Shown here one piece after another: positions 25,085 to 33,037 of a stretch of DNA of 64,000 bases. Source of the DNA: Candidatus Fokinia cryptica (lineage in GTDB: Bacteria > Pseudomonadota > Alphaproteobacteria > Rickettsiales > Midichloriaceae); contig NZ_CP110343.1 in assembly GCF_034359305.1 (NCBI RefSeq), positions 145,823 to 209,822 of the forward strand, in the 5' to 3' direction. How positions within the stretch are numbered: the stretch's first letter is position 1; each line of letters opens with the position of its first letter. The notes under the pieces were generated by a model, which worked only from the letters and a program-made list of their open reading frames with translations, did not search any database and was not told where the DNA came from. The position numbers were made by a program, and so were the translations under genes.

Positions 25085-26623
25085 ATGAAAGCCTTTAAGA
25101 AAGTATTTATACTTGGTCTATCCATTACCGGATGCTCAATACTGGAGCATGTATTGCGTTATTTTAGTGATACTGTTCAGATATTTTGTGTAGACGACTT
25201 TATATCTAAGGAAGAGTTCGTCAGAAGAGTAGTATCGCATTGTAGTTTAGAAGAGAGAATTATTTTTTTAAACTCGGTTCAAGCATCGAACATAGTAGAA
25301 AATATGGTGCAAGGTGAAACGGATGAAGTAATCGTTTTTTGTAGTCCAGGAATACCAATGAATAATACCTTAGTAACAGCTTGTAAGGCTCATGGTATAA
25401 CTTTATCATGCGATTTCGATTTGTTATATGCGACTTTACTTGAAAATGGCATTAGTTTTCATGATGGTGATGATATCGCAGTATTTATTACTGGTACTGT
25501 AGGTAAATCTACAACTGCTTCTGGAATAGCATCAGAATTAAAACGAGAAGAAAACGGTCAAAACTTAGCAGTCATACTTTCCGGAAATATCGGAATACCC
25601 GTTTTATCGATATATGATGATATTATTGTTGCTAAAAGGCTTCAAAAGAAAGTGGTATGTATTTTCGAATTATCCTCTGCTCAGCTTGAACTATTAAATG
25701 AATTTGTTCCTACAATCAGCGTATGTCTGACGGTTTGCGTGGATCATTTAGATCGATATAATTCGATGGAGGAATACTTGTACTACAAAAGTAAAATATT
25801 TTGCCACTCAAAAAAGTATAAACCAATTCACAATATACTGTGTGTAGATTCTGAATATTCACAATATATTTTGGAGAATGTTAAAAAATTCTACAACACA
25901 AAAAGTGTTGCTCTTGGCTATAAAGATAGAGCAAATGAGTGGAGTGAGCTAAGTACAATGTATGAAGGAAGTGAATTTATACCTTTTTCAACAAAAGATA
26001 TTTCTAGAGGAGTGACTTTTTCTAAAGGAATACTTAATGTGAATTTAGAAAATCACAATTGCTACAAGATTGAAACTGGGGAAATAGCGGTCATACCTGA
26101 AGAAAATATTGGCATAATAGCTCTTCTTACATTTTTAATTGTTGGTATACCAAATATGCAGATGGATTTGCAAACATTACCACACTGCTTGGAGCGATGC
26201 TATTCAAAAGCACCAAAATATGAATCAGTGAAATTTATTAATAATAGTAAAGCCACAAAGCAAGCAGCGGTAGAGTATTCATTATCTTTATATAAGAATG
26301 TGCTGTTAATTATAGGTGGAAAATCTAAAGGGGAAAAACTTACCGAAATCCTTCCGAAATTTCACAATATTAATGCAATTTTTCTTATAGGAGAAACTAC
26401 CGATAGATTTGCATATGAGATAGAAATGTCCGCTACATTGCTCAAGTATTATAAGTGCTATACCTTAGATGTAGCAATGAGAAGTATAAAAAATGTTTTA
26501 GATGAAAGCGTTATGGAAGATTATACAGTGTTGCTGTCACCTATGTGTAGTTCATTGGATCAATGGAAAAATTTTCAGGAAAGAGGAATGTTTTTCAAAA
26601 ATTTCATAATTGATCATTATTAA
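25085..26623 (+). CDS. murD: UDP-N-acetylmuramoylalanine-D-glutamate ligase
   Basis: MurD adds D-Glu to UDP-MurNAc-L-Ala in peptidoglycan synthesis. The 512-residue protein has the Mur-ligase P-loop 'FITGTVGKSTTASGIASEL' (Asn of the usual G-T-N-G-K replaced by Val), 'LSGNIGIPVL', 'FELSSAQLELL' (MurD-specific E-x-S-S-x-Q-L), 'DHLDRYNSMEEYLYYKSKIF' and 'FINNSKATKQAA' (usual N-D-S-K-A-T-N). It is some 60 residues longer than typical MurD, spread through several loops. With ddl elsewhere in the window it implies a peptidoglycan pathway. Confidence 0.93.
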   Translation: MKAFKKVFILGLSITGCSILEHVLRYFSDTVQIFCVDDFISKEEFVRRVVSHCSLEERIIFLNSVQASNIVENMVQGETDEVIVFCSPGIPMNNTLVTACKAHGITLSCDFDLLYATLLENGISFHDGDDIAVFITGTVGKSTTASGIASELKREENGQNLAVILSGNIGIPVLSIYDDIIVAKRLQKKVVCIFELSSAQLELLNEFVPTISVCLTVCVDHLDRYNSMEEYLYYKSKIFCHSKKYKPIHNILCVDSEYSQYILENVKKFYNTKSVALGYKDRANEWSELSTMYEGSEFIPFSTKDISRGVTFSKGILNVNLENHNCYKIETGEIAVIPEENIGIIALLTFLIVGIPNMQMDLQTLPHCLERCYSKAPKYESVKFINNSKATKQAAVEYSLSLYKNVLLIIGGKSKGEKLTEILPKFHNINAIFLIGETTDRFAYEIEMSATLLKYYKCYTLDVAMRSIKNVLDESVMEDYTVLLSPMCSSLDQWKNFQERGMFFKNFIIDHY

Positions 26624-26655
26624 CTTATACCGTAGAATCAACACAGGAATAGTGA

Positions 26656-27438
26656 TTGTTACGGAATGTGGCTTTTTATTATTTACTACTAGAAATTCTT
26701 CTTTCTCTCATAGTAGGAAGAGGTATCTCAAATGCTGATGTTGGAGCTCAAAAAGATAAATTTATATTTTCGATATACGGAGCTGCTTCTGATAGCTCTT
26801 CAATGAGAGTCAACTATACCGAAGGTGTTTATAAAAAATCTTCTAATGTGATTTCTGATCCATCTCCACGTATTGGTCTGCAGATTGGAAGTCTTTTTAG
26901 TGAAAATAAACATGTTGGTATCGATGCATCATATCTTCATACTACCTATAAATGTTCTAATTTTTCCATATCTCAAGATTCTATAGCACTGGAAGGATAT
27001 GGTATAGGTTGTTTTGAGCTAAAGAATAAATATTATCTTTTGTTAGGTTGTTCTGGTGGACTTGAATACAATATTTTTCAGCAACAAAGCAGTGGCTCTT
27101 GGAATGATACGATTGCACTACAGTTTGGAGGTGGAAAGATGTTCGATCGAATGAGGATAGAGCTTTTTATAAAAGCTAGAAGAACAAATTTTAATGATGT
27201 AATTTTCAAAGCACAAAACTCAAACAGTAATCGGATTTATCAAGATAATGTGGTGATACCAGAATCTGTCACTCACATAAATGATATTCCAAAATATGAT
27301 ACAAGTAGTCATGTCGTTTATGGTAAGCCGACTTTATATTTATTGACTTATCAAGAGGAAGCTAGTGTAGCAATTATAGATTTACGGCCAAATAGTGGTG
27401 CTATAGAATACGGATTACGTATAAGTTCAACTTTCTGA
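26656..27438 (+). CDS. Outer-membrane protein, small beta-barrel type
   Basis: The 260-residue product has a signal peptide ending near 'GISNADVGAQ'. It starts at TTG because an AGGA ribosome binding site lies 7 bases before it; GTG 12 bases later is the alternative. The mature chain has barrel-like strands ('PRIGLQIGSLFSENKHVGID', 'YGIGCFELKNKYYLLLGCSG', 'MRIELFIKARRTNFND') and ends 'IEYGLRISSTF', with a terminal Phe. It looks like an OmpA/OMP_b-brl-type barrel, unrelated by eye to the two P44-like paralogues. It lies between murD and yraN on the same strand (4-base gap to yraN). Confidence 0.6.
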   Translation: MLRNVAFYYLLLEILLSLIVGRGISNADVGAQKDKFIFSIYGAASDSSSMRVNYTEGVYKKSSNVISDPSPRIGLQIGSLFSENKHVGIDASYLHTTYKCSNFSISQDSIALEGYGIGCFELKNKYYLLLGCSGGLEYNIFQQQSSGSWNDTIALQFGGGKMFDRMRIELFIKARRTNFNDVIFKAQNSNSNRIYQDNVVIPESVTHINDIPKYDTSSHVVYGKPTLYLLTYQEEASVAIIDLRPNSGAIEYGLRISSTF

Positions 27439-27442
27439 TTAT

Positions 27443-27853
27443 ATGAGATTTCAGCGTATTTTATCTAATAAGTATGGAAGGTTTGGAGAAGAACTTGTTA
27501 GTGAGGTATTATCTAAGCGAAATCATACGAAGGTTGCTAGTAGATATAAGACTCCTTATGGAGAGATTGATATCATTACTATATGTAATGACAGTTTAAT
27601 ATTTAGCGAAGTCAAGGCACGAAGCGTTTATAAAGAGGAATTTAGTGGGCAAGAATTTATAGTAATGAGCAATGTATCATTCGATGCATTTGAAAAAATT
27701 TTTTCCAGAAAACAAATGCAAAGAATGATAGATGCAGCAAGCTTTTTCAATGCACAAAATCAACAGTTCTCGAGTTATAATCAGAGATTCGACTTATACC
27801 TTGTAAAAGGTAAAAGGATAATCGAACACTTCGAAAATATATCGATGCAATAA
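27443..27853 (+). CDS. yraN: YraN family (UPF0102) nuclease-fold protein
   Basis: YraN proteins have an Mrr-like endonuclease fold and are linked to DNA metabolism, but their role is not settled. The 136-residue protein has the family's two conserved blocks: 'KYGRFGEELVSEVLSKR' at the N-terminus and 'YKTPYGEIDIITICNDSLIF' with 'SEVKARS' (the G-E-I-D ... E-V-K catalytic-type motif). It directly follows the outer-membrane protein gene. The stop is one base from the convergent small gene after it. Confidence 0.9.
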   Translation: MRFQRILSNKYGRFGEELVSEVLSKRNHTKVASRYKTPYGEIDIITICNDSLIFSEVKARSVYKEEFSGQEFIVMSNVSFDAFEKIFSRKQMQRMIDAASFFNAQNQQFSSYNQRFDLYLVKGKRIIEHFENISMQ

Positions 27854-27854
27854 T

Positions 27855-28070
27855 TTATCTATTAAGTGCATCATAAATGATACTACCTCTGTAATATGTA
27901 GATTTGGGGTTATTGTTACTTGTCTCATCTACCGACAAAGACTCACACTTCAGGTGCGGAATAATGATTTGCTGTCTATCTCCTTGAGTGAGTACTTTCC
28001 AAGATATGTATGTCAGTCTACAAAGCACTATAATAGAAGCTAGTAAAATTACTTTTCTCAGGTAAAGCAT
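27855..28070 (-). CDS. Small single-pass membrane protein of unknown function
   Basis: A 71-residue ATG frame with one N-terminal hydrophobic helix (about residues 6-22, 'KVILLASIIVLCRLTYI') and a polar tail of about 48 residues rich in Asn, Ser and Tyr. It begins 6 bases after the htpG stop on the same strand, so it is probably co-transcribed. It has no lipobox, and the helix lacks a clear cleavage site, so an anchored periplasmic tail is likely. No family recognised. Confidence 0.55.
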   Translation of the reverse strand: MLYLRKVILLASIIVLCRLTYISWKVLTQGDRQQIIIPHLKCESLSVDETSNNNPKSTYYRGSIIYDALNR

Positions 28071-28076
28071 ATTGTG

Positions 28077-29969
28077 TTATTTAAACATACTATCTAGCAT
28101 TATTTCATATAAGAATTTAGTAAATTTGTGAGGTGTGTATATTGGTTCATCTTGCATTAGACATGCAGATGTAAATAATGCCTCTATCATATTATTAAGT
28201 TTCTCAATATCTTCGTTTCTTTTTAGTCTTATTATCATTTCGTCTATTAATGGATGAGACTGATTGATTTCTAATATTTTTGTAGAGCGTTTAGATAGCT
28301 GTCCTTGCTCAATTAAAAGTTTTTCCATTTTAGAGTTCATCCCCCCTCTAGGAATAGATAAGCACACAGGACTTTCTTCTAATTTCTGCGATATTACGAC
28401 ATCCTTTATCCGTTCTTTTAGAATTTCCTTCATATGATCTGCTAATTTTTGTACGTCCGCCTTAGACTCTAAATGCTCTTTAGTGGTTTCATCTTGCTTA
28501 TTATTCTTATCTTCGAGTGATATATCAGCATTTAATACTGATTGAAAATCCTTACCTTGATACGATGAAACGACCGTTGTCCAAAAATCATCTACTACAT
28601 CGTTCAGGAGGAGAACTTCTATTCCTTTTTTCTTAAATAGTTCAAGTTGTGGATTTTGCATCAATTCCTCCAAATTTTTTCCGGTAATGTAAAAAATCTC
28701 ATTTTGTCCTTCTTGCATATTTCGTATATACTCATCTAGTGAAACTAGCTTTTGTGGAGACTTAGTTGTGTAAAATCTACTGATTGCGAGAATAGCGTTT
28801 CTTTCACTCTCCAACATATATTGTTCGCATAGTCCTTCTTTTATTATTTCTCCAAATAAACTCCAAAATTTTTGACTTTTCTCTTCTTCTACAACCATTT
28901 TATTGATTTCTTCTAGTACTTTTTTCACTATTGCGCGAGATATTTTTGCATATCCGTCATCAAGTTGAATTGATTCACGATTTATATTAAGTGGAAGACT
29001 TTCAGTGTCTATTATACCACACAAAAATCTAAGATATGGAGGTATGATACTTAGTTCACGATCACCAATAAAAACTCTTTTTACATATAATTTTACTCCT
29101 TTAGCTTTCCTCTCATGATCAAATAAATTTAATGGTTTTATACTCGGTATAAAGATAAGAGCTTTATACTCTACTCCACCTTCAGCGATCCAGTGTATGG
29201 TATTCATAGGAGAATCTGGAAGATAGGAAAGTTTTTTATAAAATTCATGATATTCTTCTTCGGTAATGCTCTTTTTATCTCTTAGCCATAGTGCGATACC
29301 GCTATTTACCGGTGTTTTTTGATCAGCGGAGACGTAATATATTTTAAAAGGGATATGTTCAGAGTAAGTTTTAATTATATCTATAAATTTATATTCATTT
29401 AATGTTACTGATGCATCGCTTTTTAGTTTTAGTCTTACTATAGTACCATTCGTTTTTGTTTCGTCGCTTTTTTCTATTGTGAATTCTTCTACTCCATCTG
29501 ATTTCCAGATAAAGGTTTCATTACTACCAAATTTTGTAGATGTAACCGTAACTTCATCTGATATCATAAAACTAGCATAGAACCCTACTCCAAATTGACC
29601 GATTTGACTATTTACCATTTCTTTAGAATGTTCTTGTACGAATCTTTGAGTACCAGATCTTGCTACTATACCTAAATTTTGTTCCATTTCTTCTGCTGTC
29701 ATTCCGATACCATTATCAGATATTTCAACTATTCCTTCTTTGTCATCAAATTTTACTATTATCTCATACTCTTCTTCAGTTGAGCTAATACTAGCATCTT
29801 GTACGTTGGACTGTAGAGTGTATCTTAGCTTATCACAAGCGTCTGAAGCATTTGAAATTAGTTCTCGTATTGCGACGTAATCACCTTGTTTAGTGTAAAC
29901 CGAATGTATCATCATATGAAGAAGTTTTGTAGCTTCTGCACCGAATTTAGATTTTTTAATCGTTGACAT
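28077..29969 (-). CDS. htpG: Chaperone HtpG (Hsp90)
   Basis: HtpG is the bacterial Hsp90, an ATP-driven homodimeric chaperone. The 630-residue protein has the GHKL ATPase motifs in order: 'RELISNASDACDKLRY', 'VEISDNGIGMTAEEMEQNLG' and 'GQFGVGFYASFMISDEVTV'. Middle-domain motifs 'LFDHERKAKGVKLYVKRVFI' and 'GIIDTESLPLNINRESIQ' follow, then the C-terminal dimerisation domain. The length is standard. No CIRCE or sigma-32 site was obvious upstream. Confidence 0.98.
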   Translation of the reverse strand: MSTIKKSKFGAEATKLLHMMIHSVYTKQGDYVAIRELISNASDACDKLRYTLQSNVQDASISSTEEEYEIIVKFDDKEGIVEISDNGIGMTAEEMEQNLGIVARSGTQRFVQEHSKEMVNSQIGQFGVGFYASFMISDEVTVTSTKFGSNETFIWKSDGVEEFTIEKSDETKTNGTIVRLKLKSDASVTLNEYKFIDIIKTYSEHIPFKIYYVSADQKTPVNSGIALWLRDKKSITEEEYHEFYKKLSYLPDSPMNTIHWIAEGGVEYKALIFIPSIKPLNLFDHERKAKGVKLYVKRVFIGDRELSIIPPYLRFLCGIIDTESLPLNINRESIQLDDGYAKISRAIVKKVLEEINKMVVEEEKSQKFWSLFGEIIKEGLCEQYMLESERNAILAISRFYTTKSPQKLVSLDEYIRNMQEGQNEIFYITGKNLEELMQNPQLELFKKKGIEVLLLNDVVDDFWTTVVSSYQGKDFQSVLNADISLEDKNNKQDETTKEHLESKADVQKLADHMKEILKERIKDVVISQKLEESPVCLSIPRGGMNSKMEKLLIEQGQLSKRSTKILEINQSHPLIDEMIIRLKRNEDIEKLNNMIEALFTSACLMQDEPIYTPHKFTKFLYEIMLDSMFK

Positions 29970-30020
29970 ATCATGAAGTGAAAAAATTTTACCTAACTAA
30001 TAAGAATTTATGTTTAGATA

Positions 30021-31049
30021 TTAAAAATCCAAATTTCTATCTTGAGTGTACGTTAATTCTCTAAACAGCATAAGCAAAAATGATGCGAGTGGTATTGCTA
30101 ACAGTATTCCTACTATATTTCCACATTTTGCAAATATAAGTACAGAGAATACGGTAATAATAGGATGTAAATCGAGCTTCATTCCTACTATATTTCTCAA
30201 AAATATAAAATTCAAAATTGAATATCCTACGAAAAAAAGTGCTAGTCCTAAGATTTCGCTTCCGATTCCGAATTTTGCCGTAGCTACTATAAAGATACAA
30301 GAGTACGTTAAAATTCCTCCAATATATGGAATATAATTAGAGATAGCGGCAATTATTGATAATTTTAGTGCATTACTTACATCGAAGATGATGAGAGTAG
30401 TATAAGTGATAGAGCCATGAATTAAAGATAAAAGAGTATATAAAGCCAAATATCTTATTAAAATCATACGACCATTACTTCCAATTTTTTCTAAAAGAGT
30501 GATTTTTTCTGGAGAAAATAGTTTTAATGTTAGTAATTTGTATGTATTTGCCTCCTTCATAACATAGTACGAGGTAAATGGAACGATAGAAATAAATAAT
30601 CCGAACGACATAGCATTTACCCAAGATATCTGAAATATATCGTATATAAATTTTGTATAATGTCCTATGTTGAGGTTTGATACCACTTTGTCAAAGTGAA
30701 CGTTATCCATGATGGCATTTTCAATAATAGATTTGATATCGCCAAGGTATGATGTGAAATGTATATCTTTGCTAGTAAGTGCATTGTGTATTATGCTAAT
30801 GCCTGTCATTATTCCCCAGATAATTACACTCCAGAAGAATAATATTATGACCGTTCCTAGTGTGGCCGATATCAAAGCTGCTGTACTTTTACTGCGTAAT
30901 CGCCTTGCGAGTGATAAATAAAATGGAAGTATGATGTATCCAAGTATGCCTCCGTATACGAATGGTTTTGTTATATCATTTACAAGACCTACGCATATAA
31001 TTAGTATTGCAATAATTAAGTATACATTTTCTTTTTGTTTGTTTTTCAT
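30021..31049 (-). CDS. AI-2E/PerM family transporter
   Basis: This large membrane family includes TqsA/YdgG, PerM and Na+/H+ antiporter-like members; substrates vary. The 342-residue protein has about seven or eight membrane helices in the family's layout: two at the N-terminus ('PFVYGGILGYIILPF'), a soluble middle, and a C-terminal bundle with 'NYIPYIGGILTYSCIFIVA' and 'HPIITVFSVLIFAKCGNIVG' (the conserved P-x-I/V-x-P region). It is divergent from the amino-acid binding protein gene. Function beyond family is not assigned. Confidence 0.85.
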   Translation of the reverse strand: MKNKQKENVYLIIAILIICVGLVNDITKPFVYGGILGYIILPFYLSLARRLRSKSTAALISATLGTVIILFFWSVIIWGIMTGISIIHNALTSKDIHFTSYLGDIKSIIENAIMDNVHFDKVVSNLNIGHYTKFIYDIFQISWVNAMSFGLFISIVPFTSYYVMKEANTYKLLTLKLFSPEKITLLEKIGSNGRMILIRYLALYTLLSLIHGSITYTTLIIFDVSNALKLSIIAAISNYIPYIGGILTYSCIFIVATAKFGIGSEILGLALFFVGYSILNFIFLRNIVGMKLDLHPIITVFSVLIFAKCGNIVGILLAIPLASFLLMLFRELTYTQDRNLDF

Positions 31050-31052
31050 ATC

Positions 31053-31079
31053 TTGACTTCTAAATCCTCATTTTATACT
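31053..31079 (+). promoter_or_regulatory. Candidate promoter of the amino-acid binding protein gene
   Basis: TTGACT (31053-31058) and TATACT (31074-31079), both near consensus but with a short 15-base spacer, 37 bases before the chosen ATG. Confidence 0.35.
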
Positions 31080-31115
31080 CTGAGTGCGATATTTGTAAGT
31101 TATCAACATGTAATT

Positions 31116-31841
31116 ATGAAGTATTTTACCGGCATTGCCAAATGTTTTTTATGTTGCATACTTACTTTTAAAAGTGTTTTTGCAGTTGAGGTTGCAGAAT
31201 TGAGGATAGGTACCGAGGGCATGTATCCTCCTTTCGAGTTTTACAAAGACGGGGAGCTTACTGGATTTGATGTAGATTTAGGTAACTTAGTTGCTCAGCA
31301 ACTTGGTGTAAAGCCGGTATTTGTGGATATGACATTTAATAGTCTTTTTCCAGCTGTCAATATAGGTAAAATTGATGTGGCAATTGCTACAATATCAGCT
31401 TCGGAAGCTAAAAAGAAGAATTTTGCTTTTTCAGATCCTTATTACGAAGATACGATAGGAATGCTATATATCAACGATAAGATTACCAAAAAAGAGGATC
31501 TTTCAGGGAAGATTATAGGTATTCAGTTCGGTACTACTGGTAATACTGCTTGGATCAATCAGAACTGTAAAGAGCCAAAAATAGTTTATATGGACAATAA
31601 TAATATGTTGGTAGAAGCTCTCAAAGCTAAGCGTCTTGATGTGGTAATCGTTGATGTGCCACAAGCTAAATATTTTGCGAAGAATAATAAATTGAAGTGG
31701 AAACTTTTAGGTTCTATATCTGACGGCTACAGAATAGTTATGAAGAAAGATTCTAAACTACTTCCTAAAGTAAATGACGCATTAAAAACGCTTACTAACA
31801 ATGGAGAGATTGGAAAGCTCAAAAAGAAATGGGGCTTATAA
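31116..31841 (+). CDS. Polar amino-acid ABC transporter substrate-binding protein
   Basis: A periplasmic solute-binding protein of family 3 (SBP_bac_3), as in Gln, Arg or His importers. I start it at the ATG giving a signal peptide (MKYFTGIAKCFLCCILTF, cut after SVFA); the longer open frame overlaps the divergent transporter start. Diagnostic stretches are 'LRIGTEGMYPPFEFYKDGEL', 'GFDVDLGNLVAQQLGVKPVF', 'DVAIATISASEAKKKNFAFS', 'DPYYED', 'GIQFGTTGNTA' and 'DVVIVDVPQAKYFA'. The permease and ATPase genes are not adjacent. The exact ligand is unknown. Confidence 0.9.
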   Translation: MKYFTGIAKCFLCCILTFKSVFAVEVAELRIGTEGMYPPFEFYKDGELTGFDVDLGNLVAQQLGVKPVFVDMTFNSLFPAVNIGKIDVAIATISASEAKKKNFAFSDPYYEDTIGMLYINDKITKKEDLSGKIIGIQFGTTGNTAWINQNCKEPKIVYMDNNNMLVEALKAKRLDVVIVDVPQAKYFAKNNKLKWKLLGSISDGYRIVMKKDSKLLPKVNDALKTLTNNGEIGKLKKKWGL

Positions 31842-32065
31842 CCCAATTCTTAATGATTGACTGATCTAGTGCTTTATATTCCATGCCGCTTCGTTGTGTT
31901 GGTGGTTTAAGACAATACGCTGTATTGGGTAGCTTATATACATTTCATCGCTCTACATGGAAGTTATGCATAGTAATTACTGTGAAATGATAATATAAAT
32001 TAGTATTTCATTTTGGAAAAGATTACACTACTTTTGCATTTTGTGTTTTAAATTCATCATTAAAT

Positions 32066-32851
32066 ATGCAGACCCATTCCGTAGAATTGACTAATAGTAT
32101 CAAAGCAATATTTGATATAATATATGACAAAATTAAAGATTCAGAGTATAAAATTGATGTATTTTGGATTTTCTCAGAATCTCCTCTTTCCGGCCCTCCT
32201 CATCTTTTATGGGGGGCACCTAGCTCTGATGCTTCATTTCTGAAGATCAGATATATTATAGAAAGTGGAGAAGATGCAAAACAACTTGTGATGAAGATTG
32301 CTAGAGAGTACTTTGAAAAAAGTGTAAAGCAACAAGTGATTGAATCGCAAATTCAAGAGCAACATGAAATATCGATGCTTACCACACAATTATCGAATAT
32401 TTCTCTTGCGAGTCATGTGCTCCCCGAATATGCAGATCGTGCTAATGCAATTGAAATTGTGAAGCGTGAAACGAAAAAGATATGTGATACCTATATGGAT
32501 AGTAATATAGTGTATGGCATACATTCTATTATATCTTCAGAGCATGGCAGGAATAACTTTGGTGAAGACTTATCTTCTGTTGTGAATAGGCTTTATCTTC
32601 ATGGAATACATGAAGCTGATACTATGAATTCTATCATGAGCATACTGCATGTTCTAGAATTTCATAGCACTCTAAGAGGGTTTGTTTTAGATTGTATGCT
32701 AGGTTATCATTACAACACTCCTATTCAAGATCCAGATCATCCAGAGCCTCAAGAGCAACAAGCTCCTGGATCTGATGATTTATCGTGTTCTCACGATAGC
32801 ATTCCTGGGGATTTGGAAACAAATTATCCTGAACAGATGGAAGATATGTGA
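32066..32851 (+). CDS. Protein of unknown function with acidic, proline-rich tail
   Basis: A 261-residue product without signal peptide or membrane segment. Residues 1-215 look folded and mainly helical: 'ELTNSIKAIFDIIYDKIKDS' at the start, a Ser/Pro loop 'SESPLSGPPHLLWGAPSSD', then a coiled-coil-like stretch 'SVKQQVIESQIQEQHEISML'. The last 45 or so residues are disordered and rich in Pro, Asp, Glu and Gln (…DPDHPEPQEQQAPGSDD...). I recognise no family. It stands alone, with 224 empty bases before it. A secreted effector or a cytosolic regulator are both possible; neither is shown. Confidence 0.6.
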   Translation: MQTHSVELTNSIKAIFDIIYDKIKDSEYKIDVFWIFSESPLSGPPHLLWGAPSSDASFLKIRYIIESGEDAKQLVMKIAREYFEKSVKQQVIESQIQEQHEISMLTTQLSNISLASHVLPEYADRANAIEIVKRETKKICDTYMDSNIVYGIHSIISSEHGRNNFGEDLSSVVNRLYLHGIHEADTMNSIMSILHVLEFHSTLRGFVLDCMLGYHYNTPIQDPDHPEPQEQQAPGSDDLSCSHDSIPGDLETNYPEQMEDM

Positions 32852-32987
32852 AGTACTGGAATAGTTATTTCTTATTTTATTTTTCTGGTTAATTAGGAAA
32901 TTTGAGTTTTTTTGAAGAGCTTTTATGCTGATATGGACGATATAGGAGACAGAGATGATAATATGGCGAATGCTAGAATGTTAATAA

Positions 32988-33029
32988 AGTATGAAGATGA
33001 GGCGTCGCTGCTGCTTCATCTTCAATACT
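32988..33029 (-). terminator. Hairpin downstream of the ABC exporter gene
   Basis: About 15 base pairs with one bulge, starting 9 bases after the exporter stop on the minus strand, then a short T-rich run. It probably ends that transcript. It also follows the convergent orphan gene. A 39-codon frame (MKSFYADMDD...) on the plus strand runs through it and is probably chance. Confidence 0.5.
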
Positions 33030-33037
33030 AATTCATA

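Noticed and set aside
32910-33030. 39-codon plus-strand frame after the orphan gene
   Set aside because: TTG start and its end is the arm of a hairpin that is better explained as a terminator.
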